Below are positions 43,040-51,501 of a DNA stretch of 64,000 nucleotides, piece by piece (the first letter of the stretch is position 1; every line of letters starts with the position of its first letter). The stretch is from Streptomyces iranensis (GTDB lineage Bacteria > Actinomycetota > Actinomycetes > Streptomycetales > Streptomycetaceae). The notes beneath the pieces were generated by a model that ran no database searches, was not told the DNA's origin, and was given only the letters and a program-made list of their open reading frames with translations. The position numbers were made by a program, and so were the translations under genes. The stretch is taken from positions 124,001 to 188,000 of the forward strand of contig NZ_JAGGLR010000017.1 of assembly GCF_017874715.1 (NCBI RefSeq), read 5' to 3'.

Positions 43040-45304
43040 ATGGCGCACGTACCGGTTCCCGGGGAGCACTCCCCCGCTTCCTCCGACCCCGTCGATACGC
43101 ACTGCCCTTACTGTTCGCTGCAGTGCGGTATGGCGCTGCGCCCGCTGCCGCCGGGCGGCGGACCTGGTGACGGGCCGGGCGGTCGGCCGGGCGGTGTCGA
43201 GGTCGTCGAGCGCACCGCGTTCCCCGTCAACCGTGGCGCGCTGTGCGGTAAGGGCCGCACCGCGCCCGCCGTGCTCTCCTCCCGGGTGCGTCTGACCGAG
43301 CCGCTGGTCCGCCGCCCTGACACCGGTCGGCTCGAACCGGCCACCTGGGAGGAGGCCCTCGACCGGATCGCCGAGGGCCTGGAGTCCACCGGCCGGGCGT
43401 ACGGCCGCGACGCGGTGGGCGTCTTCGGCGGCGGCGGCCTGACGAACGAGAAGGCGTACGCGCTGGGCAAGTTCGCCCGGGTGGTGCTCGGCACCTCACA
43501 GATCGACTACAACGGCCGGTTCTGCATGTCCTCGGCCGCCGCCGCCCATCAGCGGGCCTTCGGCCTTGACCGCGGGCTGCCGTTCCCGCTGGCGGACGTG
43601 GCCCGCACCGGATGCGTCGTCCTCGTCGGCTCGAACCTGGCCGAGACCATGCCGCCCGCGCTGCGCTATCTGACCGAGCTCAAGGAGGCGGGCGGGCGGC
43701 TGATCGTGGTCGATCCCCGGCGGACCCGTACGGCCGAGCAGGCGGATCTGCATCTGGCGCCGCGCCCCGGCACCGATCTCGCGCTCGCGCTGGGGCTGCT
43801 GCACCTGGTGGTCGCGGAGGGCCGGGTGGACGAGGAGTTCGTCGAACGGCGCACCAGCGGCTGGCCCGAGACGCGGGCCGCCGCGATGGCCCACTGGCCG
43901 GAGCTGGTGGAGCGGATCACGGGCGTCCCGGTTCCTGAGCTCCGTAAGGCCGTCACGATGTTCTGCGACGCCGAGAGCTCCATGGTGCTGACGGCCCGGG
44001 GGCCCGAGCAACAGTCCAAGGGCACCGACACCGTGGGCGCGTGGATCAACCTGTGCCTGGCCACCGGCCGCGCGGGCCGCCCGCTGTCCGGCTACGGCTG
44101 CCTGACCGGCCAGGGCAACGGCCAGGGCGGCCGCGAACACGGCCAGAAGGCCGATCAGCTGCCCGGCTACCGCAAGCTGGCCGACCCGGCCGCGCGCGCC
44201 CATGTCGCGGCCGTGTGGGGCGTCGAGCCCGACGACCTCCCCGGGCCGGGGCGCAGCGCGTACGAACTCCTGGACGCGCTCGGACGGGACGTGCGGGCGC
44301 TGCTGCTGATGGGCTCCAACCCGCTCGTCTCCGCCCCGCGCGCGGCCCATGTGGAGTCCCGGCTGCGATCGCTGGACTTCCTGGCGGTCGCGGACGTCGT
44401 GCTCTCGGAGACCGCCGCGCTCGCCGATGTGGTGCTGCCGGTGGCCCAGTGGGCCGAGGAGACCGGGACCATGACCAACCTGGAGGGCCGGGTCCTCCTC
44501 CGCCGGGCGGCCCTCACCCCGCCGCCGGGCGTCCGGACGGACCTGGAGGTGCTGAGCGGGCTCGCGGCCCGGCTGGGCTGGGAGAAGGGGTTCCCGGCGG
44601 ACGCGGAGGAGGTCTTCGAGGAGCTGCGACGGGCCTCGGCCGGGGGCCCGGCGGACTACTCGGGCATCACGTACCGGAGGATCGCGGAGGAGGACGGGGT
44701 GTTCTGGCCCTGCCCGGAGAGCGTGGAACGGGACGACTCGGAGGGGGCCGAATCCCTGAGCCCTGCCGACTCCACACCTGCCGACTCCATACCGACCGAC
44801 TCCGCACCGACCGACTCCATGAACGCGGGAGCCCACCCGCACCCCGGCACCCCCCGCCTCTTCCTCGACCGCTTCGCCACGGACGACGGCCGGGCCCGCT
44901 TCGCCCCCGTCAGCCATCGCCCGGCGGCCGAGGAGCCGGACGCGGAGTACCCGGTGCTGCTGACGACGGGCCGGGTACTGGCCCAGTACCAGTCCGGCGC
45001 CCAGACCCGGCGCGTCGGCGAGCTCAACGAGGCCGCGCCCGGCCCCTACGTCCAGCTCCACCCGCTGCTCGCCGAGCGGCTGGGGGTGGACGAGGGCGCG
45101 CCGATCGCGGTGGTCTCCCGGCGCGGCCGCGCCGTGGCCCCGGCCCGTATCAGCCGGGACATCCGGCCGGACACGGTGTTCATGCCGTTCCACTGGGCGG
45201 GGCCGGGACGGGCCAACACGGTGACGAACCCGGCGCTGGATCCGGTGTCGCGGATGCCGGAGTTCAAGGTGTGCGCGGTGCGGCTGGAACCGGCCGGGGG
45301 CTGA
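43040..45304 (+). CDS. Molybdopterin oxidoreductase, assimilatory nitrate reductase type
   Basis: A 754-residue Mo-bisPGD enzyme. The N-terminal 4Fe-4S site is CPYCSLQCGM with the last Cys in ALCGKG; the cofactor domains have VGVFGGGGLTNEKAYALGKF, DYNGRFCMSSAAAAHQ (Cys expected to coordinate Mo), LIVVDPRRTRTAEQADLHL, NPLVSAP and the C-terminal dinucleotide domain LLTTGRVLAQYQSGAQTRR with GRANTVTNPALDP. Size and the N-terminal cluster without signal peptide fit the cytoplasmic assimilatory NasC/NasA type. A low-complexity insert (PADSTPADSIPTDSAPTDS) lies near residue 575. The partner reductase and nitrite reductase are not in the window. Starts at ATG 43040. Confidence 0.9.
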   Translation: MAHVPVPGEHSPASSDPVDTHCPYCSLQCGMALRPLPPGGGPGDGPGGRPGGVEVVERTAFPVNRGALCGKGRTAPAVLSSRVRLTEPLVRRPDTGRLEPATWEEALDRIAEGLESTGRAYGRDAVGVFGGGGLTNEKAYALGKFARVVLGTSQIDYNGRFCMSSAAAAHQRAFGLDRGLPFPLADVARTGCVVLVGSNLAETMPPALRYLTELKEAGGRLIVVDPRRTRTAEQADLHLAPRPGTDLALALGLLHLVVAEGRVDEEFVERRTSGWPETRAAAMAHWPELVERITGVPVPELRKAVTMFCDAESSMVLTARGPEQQSKGTDTVGAWINLCLATGRAGRPLSGYGCLTGQGNGQGGREHGQKADQLPGYRKLADPAARAHVAAVWGVEPDDLPGPGRSAYELLDALGRDVRALLLMGSNPLVSAPRAAHVESRLRSLDFLAVADVVLSETAALADVVLPVAQWAEETGTMTNLEGRVLLRRAALTPPPGVRTDLEVLSGLAARLGWEKGFPADAEEVFEELRRASAGGPADYSGITYRRIAEEDGVFWPCPESVERDDSEGAESLSPADSTPADSIPTDSAPTDSMNAGAHPHPGTPRLFLDRFATDDGRARFAPVSHRPAAEEPDAEYPVLLTTGRVLAQYQSGAQTRRVGELNEAAPGPYVQLHPLLAERLGVDEGAPIAVVSRRGRAVAPARISRDIRPDTVFMPFHWAGPGRANTVTNPALDPVSRMPEFKVCAVRLEPAGG

Positions 45305-45320
45305 CCGCCTCCGGTCGGCG

Positions 45321-46316
45321 TCAGCTCCAGCTCTCGACCTCCTTCAGGTACGCCGCCCGCGTCTCCTCGTCCAGGAACGCGGCCTGGAAGGAGTTGCGGG
45401 CCAGGGTGCGCAGGGTGGCCTCGTCGAGGCCGAGCGCGTCCCGTACGGCGGTGTAGTTGTCGCCCACGTAGCCGCCGAAGTAGGCGGGGTCGTCGGAGTT
45501 CACCGTCACCAGCAGACCGGCGTCCAGCATCGCGGGCAGCGGATGGTCCTCGAGCCGGTCCACGACGCGCAGCCGGACGTTCGACAGGGGGCAGACGGTC
45601 AGCGGGGTACGGTCCGCGACCAGCCGGGCCACCAGCGCCTCGTCCTCCAGGCTCCGCACCCCGTGGTCGACGCGGTCCACGCCGAGGACGTCCAGCGCCT
45701 CCCACACATACGCGGGCGGCCCCTCCTCCCCCGCGTGCGCGACGCACTTCAGCCCGGCCCGCCGCGCCAGCGCGTACACCTCGCGGAACTTCGACGGCGG
45801 GTTCCCGACCTCCGCCGAGTCCAGGCCGACGGCGGCGATCCGGTCCAGATGGGGGCGGGCCGCCTCGAAGGTCGCCAGGGCCGACTCGGCGCTCTCGTCG
45901 CGCAGGAAGCACATGATCAAGCGCGTGGTGATGCCGTACGCGCGCGGCGCGGCGTCCAGCGCGCGGCCGATCCCGCGGATGACCGTGTCGATCTCCACGC
46001 CGCGCGCGGTGTGCGCCTGCGGGTCGAAGAAGATCTCCGCATGCCGTACGCCCTGCGCACGGGCGCGGGCCAGATACGCGTTGGTGAGGTCGGCGAAGTC
46101 GTCCTCGGTACGCAGCACGGTCATCAGCGCGTAGTAGAGGTCCAGGAAGTCCTGGAGATCGCCGAAGGAGTAGGCGGCCCGCAGCTCCTCCTGGGTGGCG
46201 AACGGCAGCTCGACCCCATTGCGCCCGGCGAGCGCGAAGGCCAGATCGGGCTCCAGGGTGCCCTCGATATGGAGATGGAGCTCTGCGGTGGGAATCGGGG
46301 GCATGGCGGGGATCAC
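45321..46316 (-). CDS. add: Adenosine deaminase
   Basis: A 331-residue purine deaminase that converts adenosine to inosine and ammonia using zinc. Motifs: ELHLHIEGTLEP with the HxH zinc ligands at the N-terminus, VGLDSAEVGN, KCVAHAGEEGPP with the catalytic His/Glu, DRVDHGVRSLED and VTVNSDDPAYFG with the Asp pair. The open frame starts at a GTG at 46316; an ATG at 46304 (MPPIPTAELHLH) is equally plausible, and neither has a strong ribosome site. Convergent with the molybdopterin oxidoreductase, ends 17 bp apart. Confidence 0.93.
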   Translation of the reverse strand: MIPAMPPIPTAELHLHIEGTLEPDLAFALAGRNGVELPFATQEELRAAYSFGDLQDFLDLYYALMTVLRTEDDFADLTNAYLARARAQGVRHAEIFFDPQAHTARGVEIDTVIRGIGRALDAAPRAYGITTRLIMCFLRDESAESALATFEAARPHLDRIAAVGLDSAEVGNPPSKFREVYALARRAGLKCVAHAGEEGPPAYVWEALDVLGVDRVDHGVRSLEDEALVARLVADRTPLTVCPLSNVRLRVVDRLEDHPLPAMLDAGLLVTVNSDDPAYFGGYVGDNYTAVRDALGLDEATLRTLARNSFQAAFLDEETRAAYLKEVESWS

Positions 46317-46427
46317 CTGTTGTTTTCGCTAACGGGGGGGGTCACTCAGCCTATCCGGGCGGCAGACCTGCCCCGAGCGATAGGCTCTGCGTCGGCAGCA
46401 GTGCACTCAGGGACACAGGAGGCCACC

Positions 46428-46784
46428 GTGAGCAGTCAGCCGACCGAGGCGAGCGCTCCGTTGATCCCTATGCCGTCGCTGACCCCGGACGCGCTTCGGG
46501 TGGCAGTGGCCCAGATCGTTCCGAGTCGCCTCCCAGAGCTGAACGAACATCTGGCGAGCGCGGCAACCAGTGCGCAGCGCACCAGCAGCGTGGGACCGCT
46601 GCGAGCCTTCACCGCACATTGGGGAGCCGTCGTCAACATCGAACGCTGGCCACAGCGCGCCGCTCGCTTCCACGCCTGTGAGGAACTGGCCGCGGATCCG
46701 CTGGCCGACCCGGAAGCGGCTCGCGCGGCGACAAGCGAGGTCGGCCGCATCCTCCGAACCGCGGCCGAGGAGATCGGTGCATGA
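46428..46784 (+). CDS. DUF6247-like protein, possible antitoxin
   Basis: A 118-residue protein with GTG start behind ACAGGAGG. The central helix reads LPELNEHLASAATSAQRTSS, followed by LRAFTAHWGAVVNIERWPQ and a C-terminal helix ACEELAADPLADPEAARAA. It fits the Streptomyces DUF6247 group. Its stop overlaps the ATG of an 82-residue RelE-like gene by 4 bp. Gene pair size, order and overlap match type II toxin-antitoxin modules, where the upstream gene encodes the antitoxin. No DNA-binding motif is evident, so the role is an inference. Confidence 0.6.
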   Translation: MSSQPTEASAPLIPMPSLTPDALRVAVAQIVPSRLPELNEHLASAATSAQRTSSVGPLRAFTAHWGAVVNIERWPQRAARFHACEELAADPLADPEAARAATSEVGRILRTAAEEIGA

Positions 46785-47029
46785 GTGACGCGTGGAGGTG
46801 GGAGTACGACCCCGACGCGGAACACGTCGTGGGCGGTCTCCCGCCGCATGTCGTCGCTGAAGTGGAACGGCTCGCCCGTGAACTGGCCGTGCTGGGGAGG
46901 GACGCCACCGAGGTGGGGGCCGGTCACCAGCTGCGCAATCTGACCTTCCTGGATGTGGGGCTGCTGTACTTCCTGCCGGTGCCCAGTCAGCAGCTGATCG
47001 CCGTGGTGCGCGTCACCTGGGCCGGGTGA
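46781..47029 (+). CDS. Small RelE/ParE-like protein, possible toxin
   Basis: An 82-residue protein. WRWEYDPDAEHVVGGLPPHV opens it, then VAEVERLARELAVLGRDATE (helix pair), and beta strands LTFLDVGLLYFLPVPSQQLI and VVRVTW finish it. Length and helix-helix-strand order fit RelE/ParE toxins, whose final strands carry an R/K-x-W-like end. The ATG overlaps the upstream stop (ATGA). No experimental relative is known to me, so toxicity is a guess. Confidence 0.55.
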   Translation: MSDAWRWEYDPDAEHVVGGLPPHVVAEVERLARELAVLGRDATEVGAGHQLRNLTFLDVGLLYFLPVPSQQLIAVVRVTWAG

Positions 47030-47098
47030 GGCAACCGCCATCCCTCTCACCGGCGTCCCACAGCGCGAGCTGATCAGTGAGGCGAAGAGGGGGAGCAC

Positions 47099-47827
47099 AT
47101 GCTGGGGTGGGTGCGGGGGCGATTGCCGCGGACGCGGCGGGGGTGGCGGCGGTTGGTGCAGGGGGGCGTCCTCGTCTGCGTACTGGCCCTGCTCCCCGCG
47201 ACCTGGCTGCGGCTGAGCACGGACGACCGGATCCGTACGGTCGCCGATGTGCCCTCGGCCCCGGTCGGGGTGGTCTTCGGGGCGGGGCTGTGGAACGGGG
47301 AGCCGTCGCCGTATCTGGCGCACCGGCTGGACGCCGCCGTACGGCTCTACAAGGACGGCAGGGTCCATGCGCTGCTGGTCACGGGCGACAACAGCCGCCA
47401 TGACTACGACGAGCCGGACGCGATGCGCGCGTATCTGGTCAAGCGCGGGGTCCCGGACCGGCGGATCGTGAGCGACTTCGCGGGGTTCGACACCTGGGAC
47501 TCCTGCAGCCGGGCCCGGCGGGTCTTCGGGGTGCACAAGGCGGTGCTGGTGAGCCAGCGGTTCCATGTCCGCCGGGCGCTGGCGCTGTGCGGGGCGGCGG
47601 GGATCGACGCGTACGGGGTCGCGGTCGACGAGCCGCACGACGCGACCTGGTACTTCGGCGGCACGCGGGAGGTCGTGGCGGCGGGCAAGGCCGCGCTGGA
47701 CGCGGCGTTCGAGCCGGATCCGCACTTCCTGGGGCCACGGGAGCGGGGGATCGAGGAGGCGCTGGCGGACCGGGGCTCGGGCGCCGGCTCTCGCTCTGGC
47801 TCTGGCTCTGGCTCTGGCTCGCGTTGA
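47099..47827 (+). CDS. SanA/YdcF-like DUF218 membrane protein
   Basis: A 242-residue protein with a basic N-terminus (RGRLPRTRRGWRRL), one transmembrane helix near residues 22-40 (VLVCVLALLPATWL) and a DUF218 domain: APVGVVFGAGLWNGEPSPYLAHRLDAAVRLYK in part, LLVTGDNSRHDYDEPDAM, DFAGFDTWDSCSRARRVFG and SQRFHVRRALALC. This is the vancomycin-sensitivity-related SanA/ElyC group, acting at the cell envelope. The final 20 residues are a Gly-Ser repeat (GSGSGSGS), probably a late addition. ATG 47099 follows GGGGGAGC. Confidence 0.88.
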   Translation: MLGWVRGRLPRTRRGWRRLVQGGVLVCVLALLPATWLRLSTDDRIRTVADVPSAPVGVVFGAGLWNGEPSPYLAHRLDAAVRLYKDGRVHALLVTGDNSRHDYDEPDAMRAYLVKRGVPDRRIVSDFAGFDTWDSCSRARRVFGVHKAVLVSQRFHVRRALALCGAAGIDAYGVAVDEPHDATWYFGGTREVVAAGKAALDAAFEPDPHFLGPRERGIEEALADRGSGAGSRSGSGSGSGSR

Positions 47828-47870
47828 CCGTCGCCCCGGAGCCCCGGATCTCGCCCAGGGGCCCAGGGGG

Positions 47871-47947
47871 TGTCCGGCGGACCGTGACGCCTGCGGCGGG
47901 CTGCCCCCTCCCCGCCCCTTCCCACAACTGGGGCTCCGCCCCAGACC
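47871..47947 (+). repeat. Left arm of a long inverted repeat flanking cutA and the cupin gene
   Basis: This stretch is the reverse complement of 49326-49398 with only a few mismatches and a 5-bp gap. It contains the hairpins TGGGGC-TCC-GCCCCA (47929-47943) and, just outside, CAGGGGC-GAA-GCCCCTG (47956-47972), which are typical of dispersed Streptomyces intergenic repeats. Confidence 0.85.
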
Positions 47948-48061
47948 CCGGGGCCCAGGGGCGAAGCCCCTGCCACGCGGCGGACACCCCGTAGCCCACG
48001 CCCCGGCCCTCGATCACCGTCCGCCGATCAACGTCCGCCGATCAACGCCAGCCGATCAACG

Positions 48062-48385
48062 TCAGCCGATCGTCGTCTCCGACACCACCCAGGCCAGGTA
48101 GTCCTCGCTGCCGTTCACGATGGGCGTCGCGATGACCTCGGGGGTCTCGTAGTCGTGCGCCTCGCGGATATGTGCCTCCAGCTCGTCGTAGCGCGCGGCG
48201 GTGGTCTTGAACAGCACCTGCCACTCGGCCGCCGTCTCGACCTCCCCCTCCCACCGGTACACGGATGTCACGGGCTGGCTGATCTGCGCACAGGCCGCCA
48301 GCCGGGCCTCGATCGCCCCGCGGGCCAGCGCCTCGGCCTTCTCGGGGGTGTCGGTGGTGGTCAGTACGGTCAGGTAGTCGGCCAC
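48062..48385 (-). CDS. cutA: Divalent cation tolerance protein CutA
   Basis: A 107-residue CutA1-type trimeric protein. Conserved pieces: VLTTTDTPEKAEALARGAIE, RLAACAQISQPVTSVYRWEG, VLFKTTAARYDELEAHIREA and HDYETPEVIATPIVNG with YLAWV. The GTG at 48385 (VADYLTV) fits the family start and has AGAGG upstream; an earlier GTG at 48406 would add 7 residues. Role in copper or other metal tolerance is classical but not certain. It lies between two arms of a long inverted repeat. Confidence 0.94.
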   Translation of the reverse strand: MADYLTVLTTTDTPEKAEALARGAIEARLAACAQISQPVTSVYRWEGEVETAAEWQVLFKTTAARYDELEAHIREAHDYETPEVIATPIVNGSEDYLAWVVSETTIG

Positions 48386-48521
48386 TGCTGCGGTACCTCT
48401 CTCCACGGGGCGGTTGTACGGGCGGTTGCACGGCGCGGCTGCGGACTGGCGCCCACCACGCTAGCCGGTGAGGATTGAGGGAACCCGCCGACGATCAGAC
48501 CGGACCGATCGAGGGGCACTC

Positions 48522-48881
48522 ATGGATGACCTGACCACGCTCGCGCGCCACCATCTGGACCAGGCCAAGGCCGATCCGCACGGGCGCAGCGCGCATCTGT
48601 TCCTGCACGACGGTCCGCTGCGGCAGAGCGTGATCGCCATGGTCTCCGGCTGTGAGCTCGACGAGCACAACGCTCCCCCGGCGGCCAGCCTCCAGGTGCT
48701 GCACGGGCATGTACGGCTGACCGGCGGCGGTGACCGGCTGGATCTCATCGCGGGCCAGGTGCAGGAGTTGCCGCACGAACGGCACGGGCTGCGGGCGCTG
48801 GAGGACTCGGTGGTGCTGCTGACGGCCGTGACCGCCACGCATGGCTGTCCCTCCCCTTACGAGGACGCGGCCACCGCCTGA
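48522..48881 (+). CDS. Cupin-domain protein
   Basis: A 119-residue single-domain cupin. The N-terminal helix (LTTLARHHLDQAKADPHGRS) precedes a beta barrel with MVSGCELDEHNAPPAASLQVLHG (motif 1 with His positions), RLTGGGDRLDLIAGQVQELP and HERHGLRALEDSVVLLT (motif 2). Such proteins are metal-bound sensors or small enzymes of unclear role. The ATG at 48522 follows GAGGGG. Divergent from cutA. Confidence 0.85.
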   Translation: MDDLTTLARHHLDQAKADPHGRSAHLFLHDGPLRQSVIAMVSGCELDEHNAPPAASLQVLHGHVRLTGGGDRLDLIAGQVQELPHERHGLRALEDSVVLLTAVTATHGCPSPYEDAATA

Positions 48882-48956
48882 CGACGGGCCCGGCCACTTC
48901 TTTCCCCTCCCCGCCCTTCCCGCAGCGTCGATTTGCGGCTCCACCGCGTGGCATGG

Positions 48957-49025
48957 GCTCCGCCCCTGGACCCTGGGGGGCGGCGAGCCGGTCGCCGTCG
49001 TGATCAGCTCACCGGCCGGGGCGCC
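48957..49025 (+). repeat. 69-bp direct repeat, copy 1
   Basis: Nearly identical (about 8 differences) to 49231-49299. Both begin GCTYCGCCCCTGGAC and end with GATCAGCTCACCGGCC followed by GGGGCGCC. Separated by about 205 bp. Confidence 0.85.
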
Positions 49026-49230
49026 TGGGACGCGGTGGTCGAGCGGCCGACCGGTGGGCAGGGGGCCAGGGCGTCCGCGGGACGGGCGCTGCTCGCGGCG
49101 GGCGGCAAGGGCGTGAACACCTGCACCGGCGGGCTGATCGCGGGCGGCGCGCCGACGCGGCGGCCGACCGGGCGGACGCCCGCGCACATCCAGGTCGTCC
49201 GGCCGGGGTCTGGGGCGGAGCCCTGGGGCC

Positions 49231-49299
49231 GCTTCGCCCCTGGACGCCGGGGGCCGGCGAGCCGGTCGTCGTCGCGATCAGCTCACCGGCCGGGGCGCC
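49231..49299 (+). repeat. 69-bp direct repeat, copy 2
   Basis: Second copy of the repeat at 48957-49025, immediately before the right arm of the inverted repeat. The duplication has probably carried part of an old coding or intergenic module. Confidence 0.85.
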
Positions 49300-49325
49300 C
49301 ACCGCGCCATCTGCGACGCGGGCGG

Positions 49326-49398
49326 GGTCTGGGGCGGAGCCCCAGTTGCGGGAAGGGGCGGGGAGGGGAACAGCCCGCCGCAGGCGATCCGCCGGACA
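49326..49398 (-). repeat. Right arm of the long inverted repeat
   Basis: Reverse complement of 47871-47947. It begins GGTCTGGGGCGGAGCCCC and ends TCCGCCGGACA, just before the stop of the TIGR04222-type gene. Confidence 0.85.
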
Positions 49399-49401
49399 GG
49401 C

Positions 49402-50136
49402 CTAGTCGCCCCCGCCGCCTCCGCCTCCGCCGCCACCGCAGGAGTGGTGGCCGCCGCCATAGTCGCCGCCGTGGCTCCCTCCGTGGTCGCCGCCGTGGCT
49501 CCCGCCACGGTCGTCGCCCCACCCGTGCGCGGTGTGGAAGGACTCCTGGTCGGGGTAGTCGGGGTCGTAGGCGATGAGGAGGTTCCGGTCCCAGTAGGCC
49601 GGGTCGCCGGTCGGGACGGGTATCGCGTCGCTGACGGCCCTGCGCCGGGCCGGTTCCGGGACGACGACGGGGCCGTAGAAGACGTACGAGGGGAACGCCC
49701 CCTCCCGCACGGCCGCCTCCACGCGGCGCCTGCCCGTGCGGGTGGGGCGGCCCCGGAGACGGGTGAGCAGTCCGCCGGCGGTGAGCCGGTGCCGGATCTC
49801 CGCCAGCTCGGGTCCACCGAGCAGCGCGGGGACCACATGGTCCACCGGCCTCGAGCGCGGGCACAGCGCGATGAGCGCGCGCTCGACCGGGTGCTCGGCG
49901 TCCGGGTGCCCGGCCCCCGGGCGCTCGGCATCCGGGTGCCCGGCCCCCGGGTGCTCGGCCCCCTCCCCCGCCGTGGCGCGGATCCGGGAGCGCCGGAGCG
50001 TGATCACATCCCGTTCCTGGAGCGCTATCAGGAGGGTCTGGATCACCCACGGGCGCCCGCCCACCAGATAGGCGATGTCATAGAGGTCCAGCGCCGGTGG
50101 CTCCGCCGGGGCGGGGCGTCTGGTCATGGCACACAT
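49402..50136 (-). CDS. TIGR04222-type protein with Gly-rich tail
   Basis: A 244-residue protein from ATG 50136 (MCAMTRRP); a further upstream ATG at 50184 is also in frame. LYDIAYLVGGRPWVIQTLLI (N-terminal helix of the TIGR04222 domain), a Pro/His repeat (AEHPGAGHPDAERPGAGHPD), VERALIALCPRSRPVDHVV and later GDPAYWDRNLLIAYDPDYPD are visible. The tail is Gly/His/Asp-rich and ends in ten glycines and Asp. TIGR04222 proteins are actinobacterial and of unknown function; most are membrane proteins ending in a Gly/Cys-rich tail, and this one seems to lack the membrane helices. Confidence 0.7.
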   Translation of the reverse strand: MCAMTRRPAPAEPPALDLYDIAYLVGGRPWVIQTLLIALQERDVITLRRSRIRATAGEGAEHPGAGHPDAERPGAGHPDAEHPVERALIALCPRSRPVDHVVPALLGGPELAEIRHRLTAGGLLTRLRGRPTRTGRRRVEAAVREGAFPSYVFYGPVVVPEPARRRAVSDAIPVPTGDPAYWDRNLLIAYDPDYPDQESFHTAHGWGDDRGGSHGGDHGGSHGGDYGGGHHSCGGGGGGGGGGD

Positions 50137-50545
50137 CGGAATGCCCCCGTCCATCCATGTCCATCCGTGTCCATCCAAGTCCATACGAACTGCTCAAGTA
50201 CCGTCAGTTTTGTCTTTCTGAACGGTGATGAACCCTGATGAGTACCGTTTCAGAGCAGAATTTGAGCTTTCGCCCCCTACCCGAATCGGATCCGACGTGG
50301 CGCCGCGACGTGCGGGTCGCGCCCGTACCTCGTTCGCGTTGAAACGTTGACACCTGGAAGGCCAAACGGCCGCGCAGGGAACAGCCGCCCCGGGAGCGCG
50401 GTTGCATCGGCCGAGGGACCGGCGTTCGCACGGCGGGGAACGCGGAGACCACAAGGTCGTCCGCCCCACCAGGACCCGGGCCCAGGACCGCGGTGTGCCC
50501 GCCGCACACTTGGATCAAGACATATTTCTGCAGGAGGACTGTTTC
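50137..50545. other. Intergenic region between divergent genes, with a short tandem repeat
   Basis: About 400 bp. GTCCATCC-type 10-bp units are repeated at 50150-50185 just upstream of the TIGR04222-type start. The sequence AGTACCGT occurs at 50194 and 50239, a possible regulator site for either promoter. No coding frame is convincing. Confidence 0.5.
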
Positions 50546-51379
50546 ATGACTGACCGGCCCTTGACGCTCATGGCAGTACACGCCCACCCCGACGACGAGG
50601 CCACCGGGACCGGAGGGGTTCTCGCGCGGTACGCGGCGGAGGGCATCCGGACGGTTCTCGTGACGTGTACCGACGGCGGTTGCGGTGACGGCCCGGGGGG
50701 TGTCAAGCCGGGCGACCCCGGGCACGATCCGGCGGCTGTCGCCTTGATGCGCCGTCAAGAACTCCAGGCGAGCTGTGACGTCCTGAAGATCAGCGATCTG
50801 GAGATGCTGGACTATGCCGACTCCGGGATGACGGGCTGGCCGAGCAACGACGCCCCCGGATCCTTCTGGCAGACCCCCGTGGAGGAAGGCGCCGCCCGGC
50901 TCGCGGAACTCATGCGGCACTACCGACCCGATGTAGTCGTCACCTACGACGAGAACGGCTTCTACGGCCACCCCGACCACATACAGGCCCACCGCATCAC
51001 GATGGCGGCGCTGGATATGACCACGCTGACACCGAAGGTGTACTGGACCACGATGCCCCATTCGATGATGCAGCGGTTCGGGGAGACCATGCGCGAGTTT
51101 CATGAGGACATGCCGGAGCCCGATCCTGCCGAGGCCGCCGCGATGGCCGAGATCGGCCTCCCCGACGATGAAATCACCACGTGGGTGGACACCACCGCGT
51201 TCAGCGATCAGAAGTTCGACGCGCTGGCCGCGCACGCCAGTCAGGGCGAGAACATCTTCTTCCTCAAGATGGGCAAGGAGAGGTTCGGCGAGTTGATGGG
51301 CATGGAGACCTACCTACGCGTCAAGGACGCCACCGGCGCGGCCATACCCGAGAACGACCTCTTCGCCGGACTGCGCTGA
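50546..51379 (+). CDS. PIG-L/LmbE family zinc deacetylase
   Basis: A 277-residue PIG-L family enzyme (MshB/Mca group). The zinc motif AHPDDE is at residues 11-16 in VHAHPDDEATGTGG, the third ligand is in YGHPDHIQAHR near residue 145, and DVVVTYDENGFYGH precedes it. It should hydrolyse an N-acetyl or amide bond on an amino-sugar substrate such as a mycothiol derivative. The ATG follows CAGGAGGA by 9 bp. MshB is the closest role for 280-300 residue members in Streptomyces, Mca the alternative. Confidence 0.9.
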   Translation: MTDRPLTLMAVHAHPDDEATGTGGVLARYAAEGIRTVLVTCTDGGCGDGPGGVKPGDPGHDPAAVALMRRQELQASCDVLKISDLEMLDYADSGMTGWPSNDAPGSFWQTPVEEGAARLAELMRHYRPDVVVTYDENGFYGHPDHIQAHRITMAALDMTTLTPKVYWTTMPHSMMQRFGETMREFHEDMPEPDPAEAAAMAEIGLPDDEITTWVDTTAFSDQKFDALAAHASQGENIFFLKMGKERFGELMGMETYLRVKDATGAAIPENDLFAGLR

Positions 51380-51501
51380 TCCCCCTGCCCAACCGGGGCA
51401 CGGAAAGTCCGAGAAGTCGAAGAAGGCACAATGGCTCGCCCGAGGAAATGCCGTTCGCACTCGTATACTCGTGCGATCTCATGGAGGGGGAGGTGGAGAC
51501 A

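Larger units (their letters stand above)
48882..49401. other. Repeat-rich intergenic region
   Basis: About 520 bp that contain a 69-bp direct repeat (48957-49025 and 49231-49299) and the right arm of the long inverted repeat (49326-49398). Open frames here have no recognisable protein content and are produced by the GC-rich repeats. Confidence 0.7.

Noticed and set aside
47828..48061. Possible small CDS after the SanA/YdcF-like gene
   Set aside because: The stretch consists of the dispersed palindromic repeat and repeats of GTCCGCCGATCAAC; frames have no protein character.
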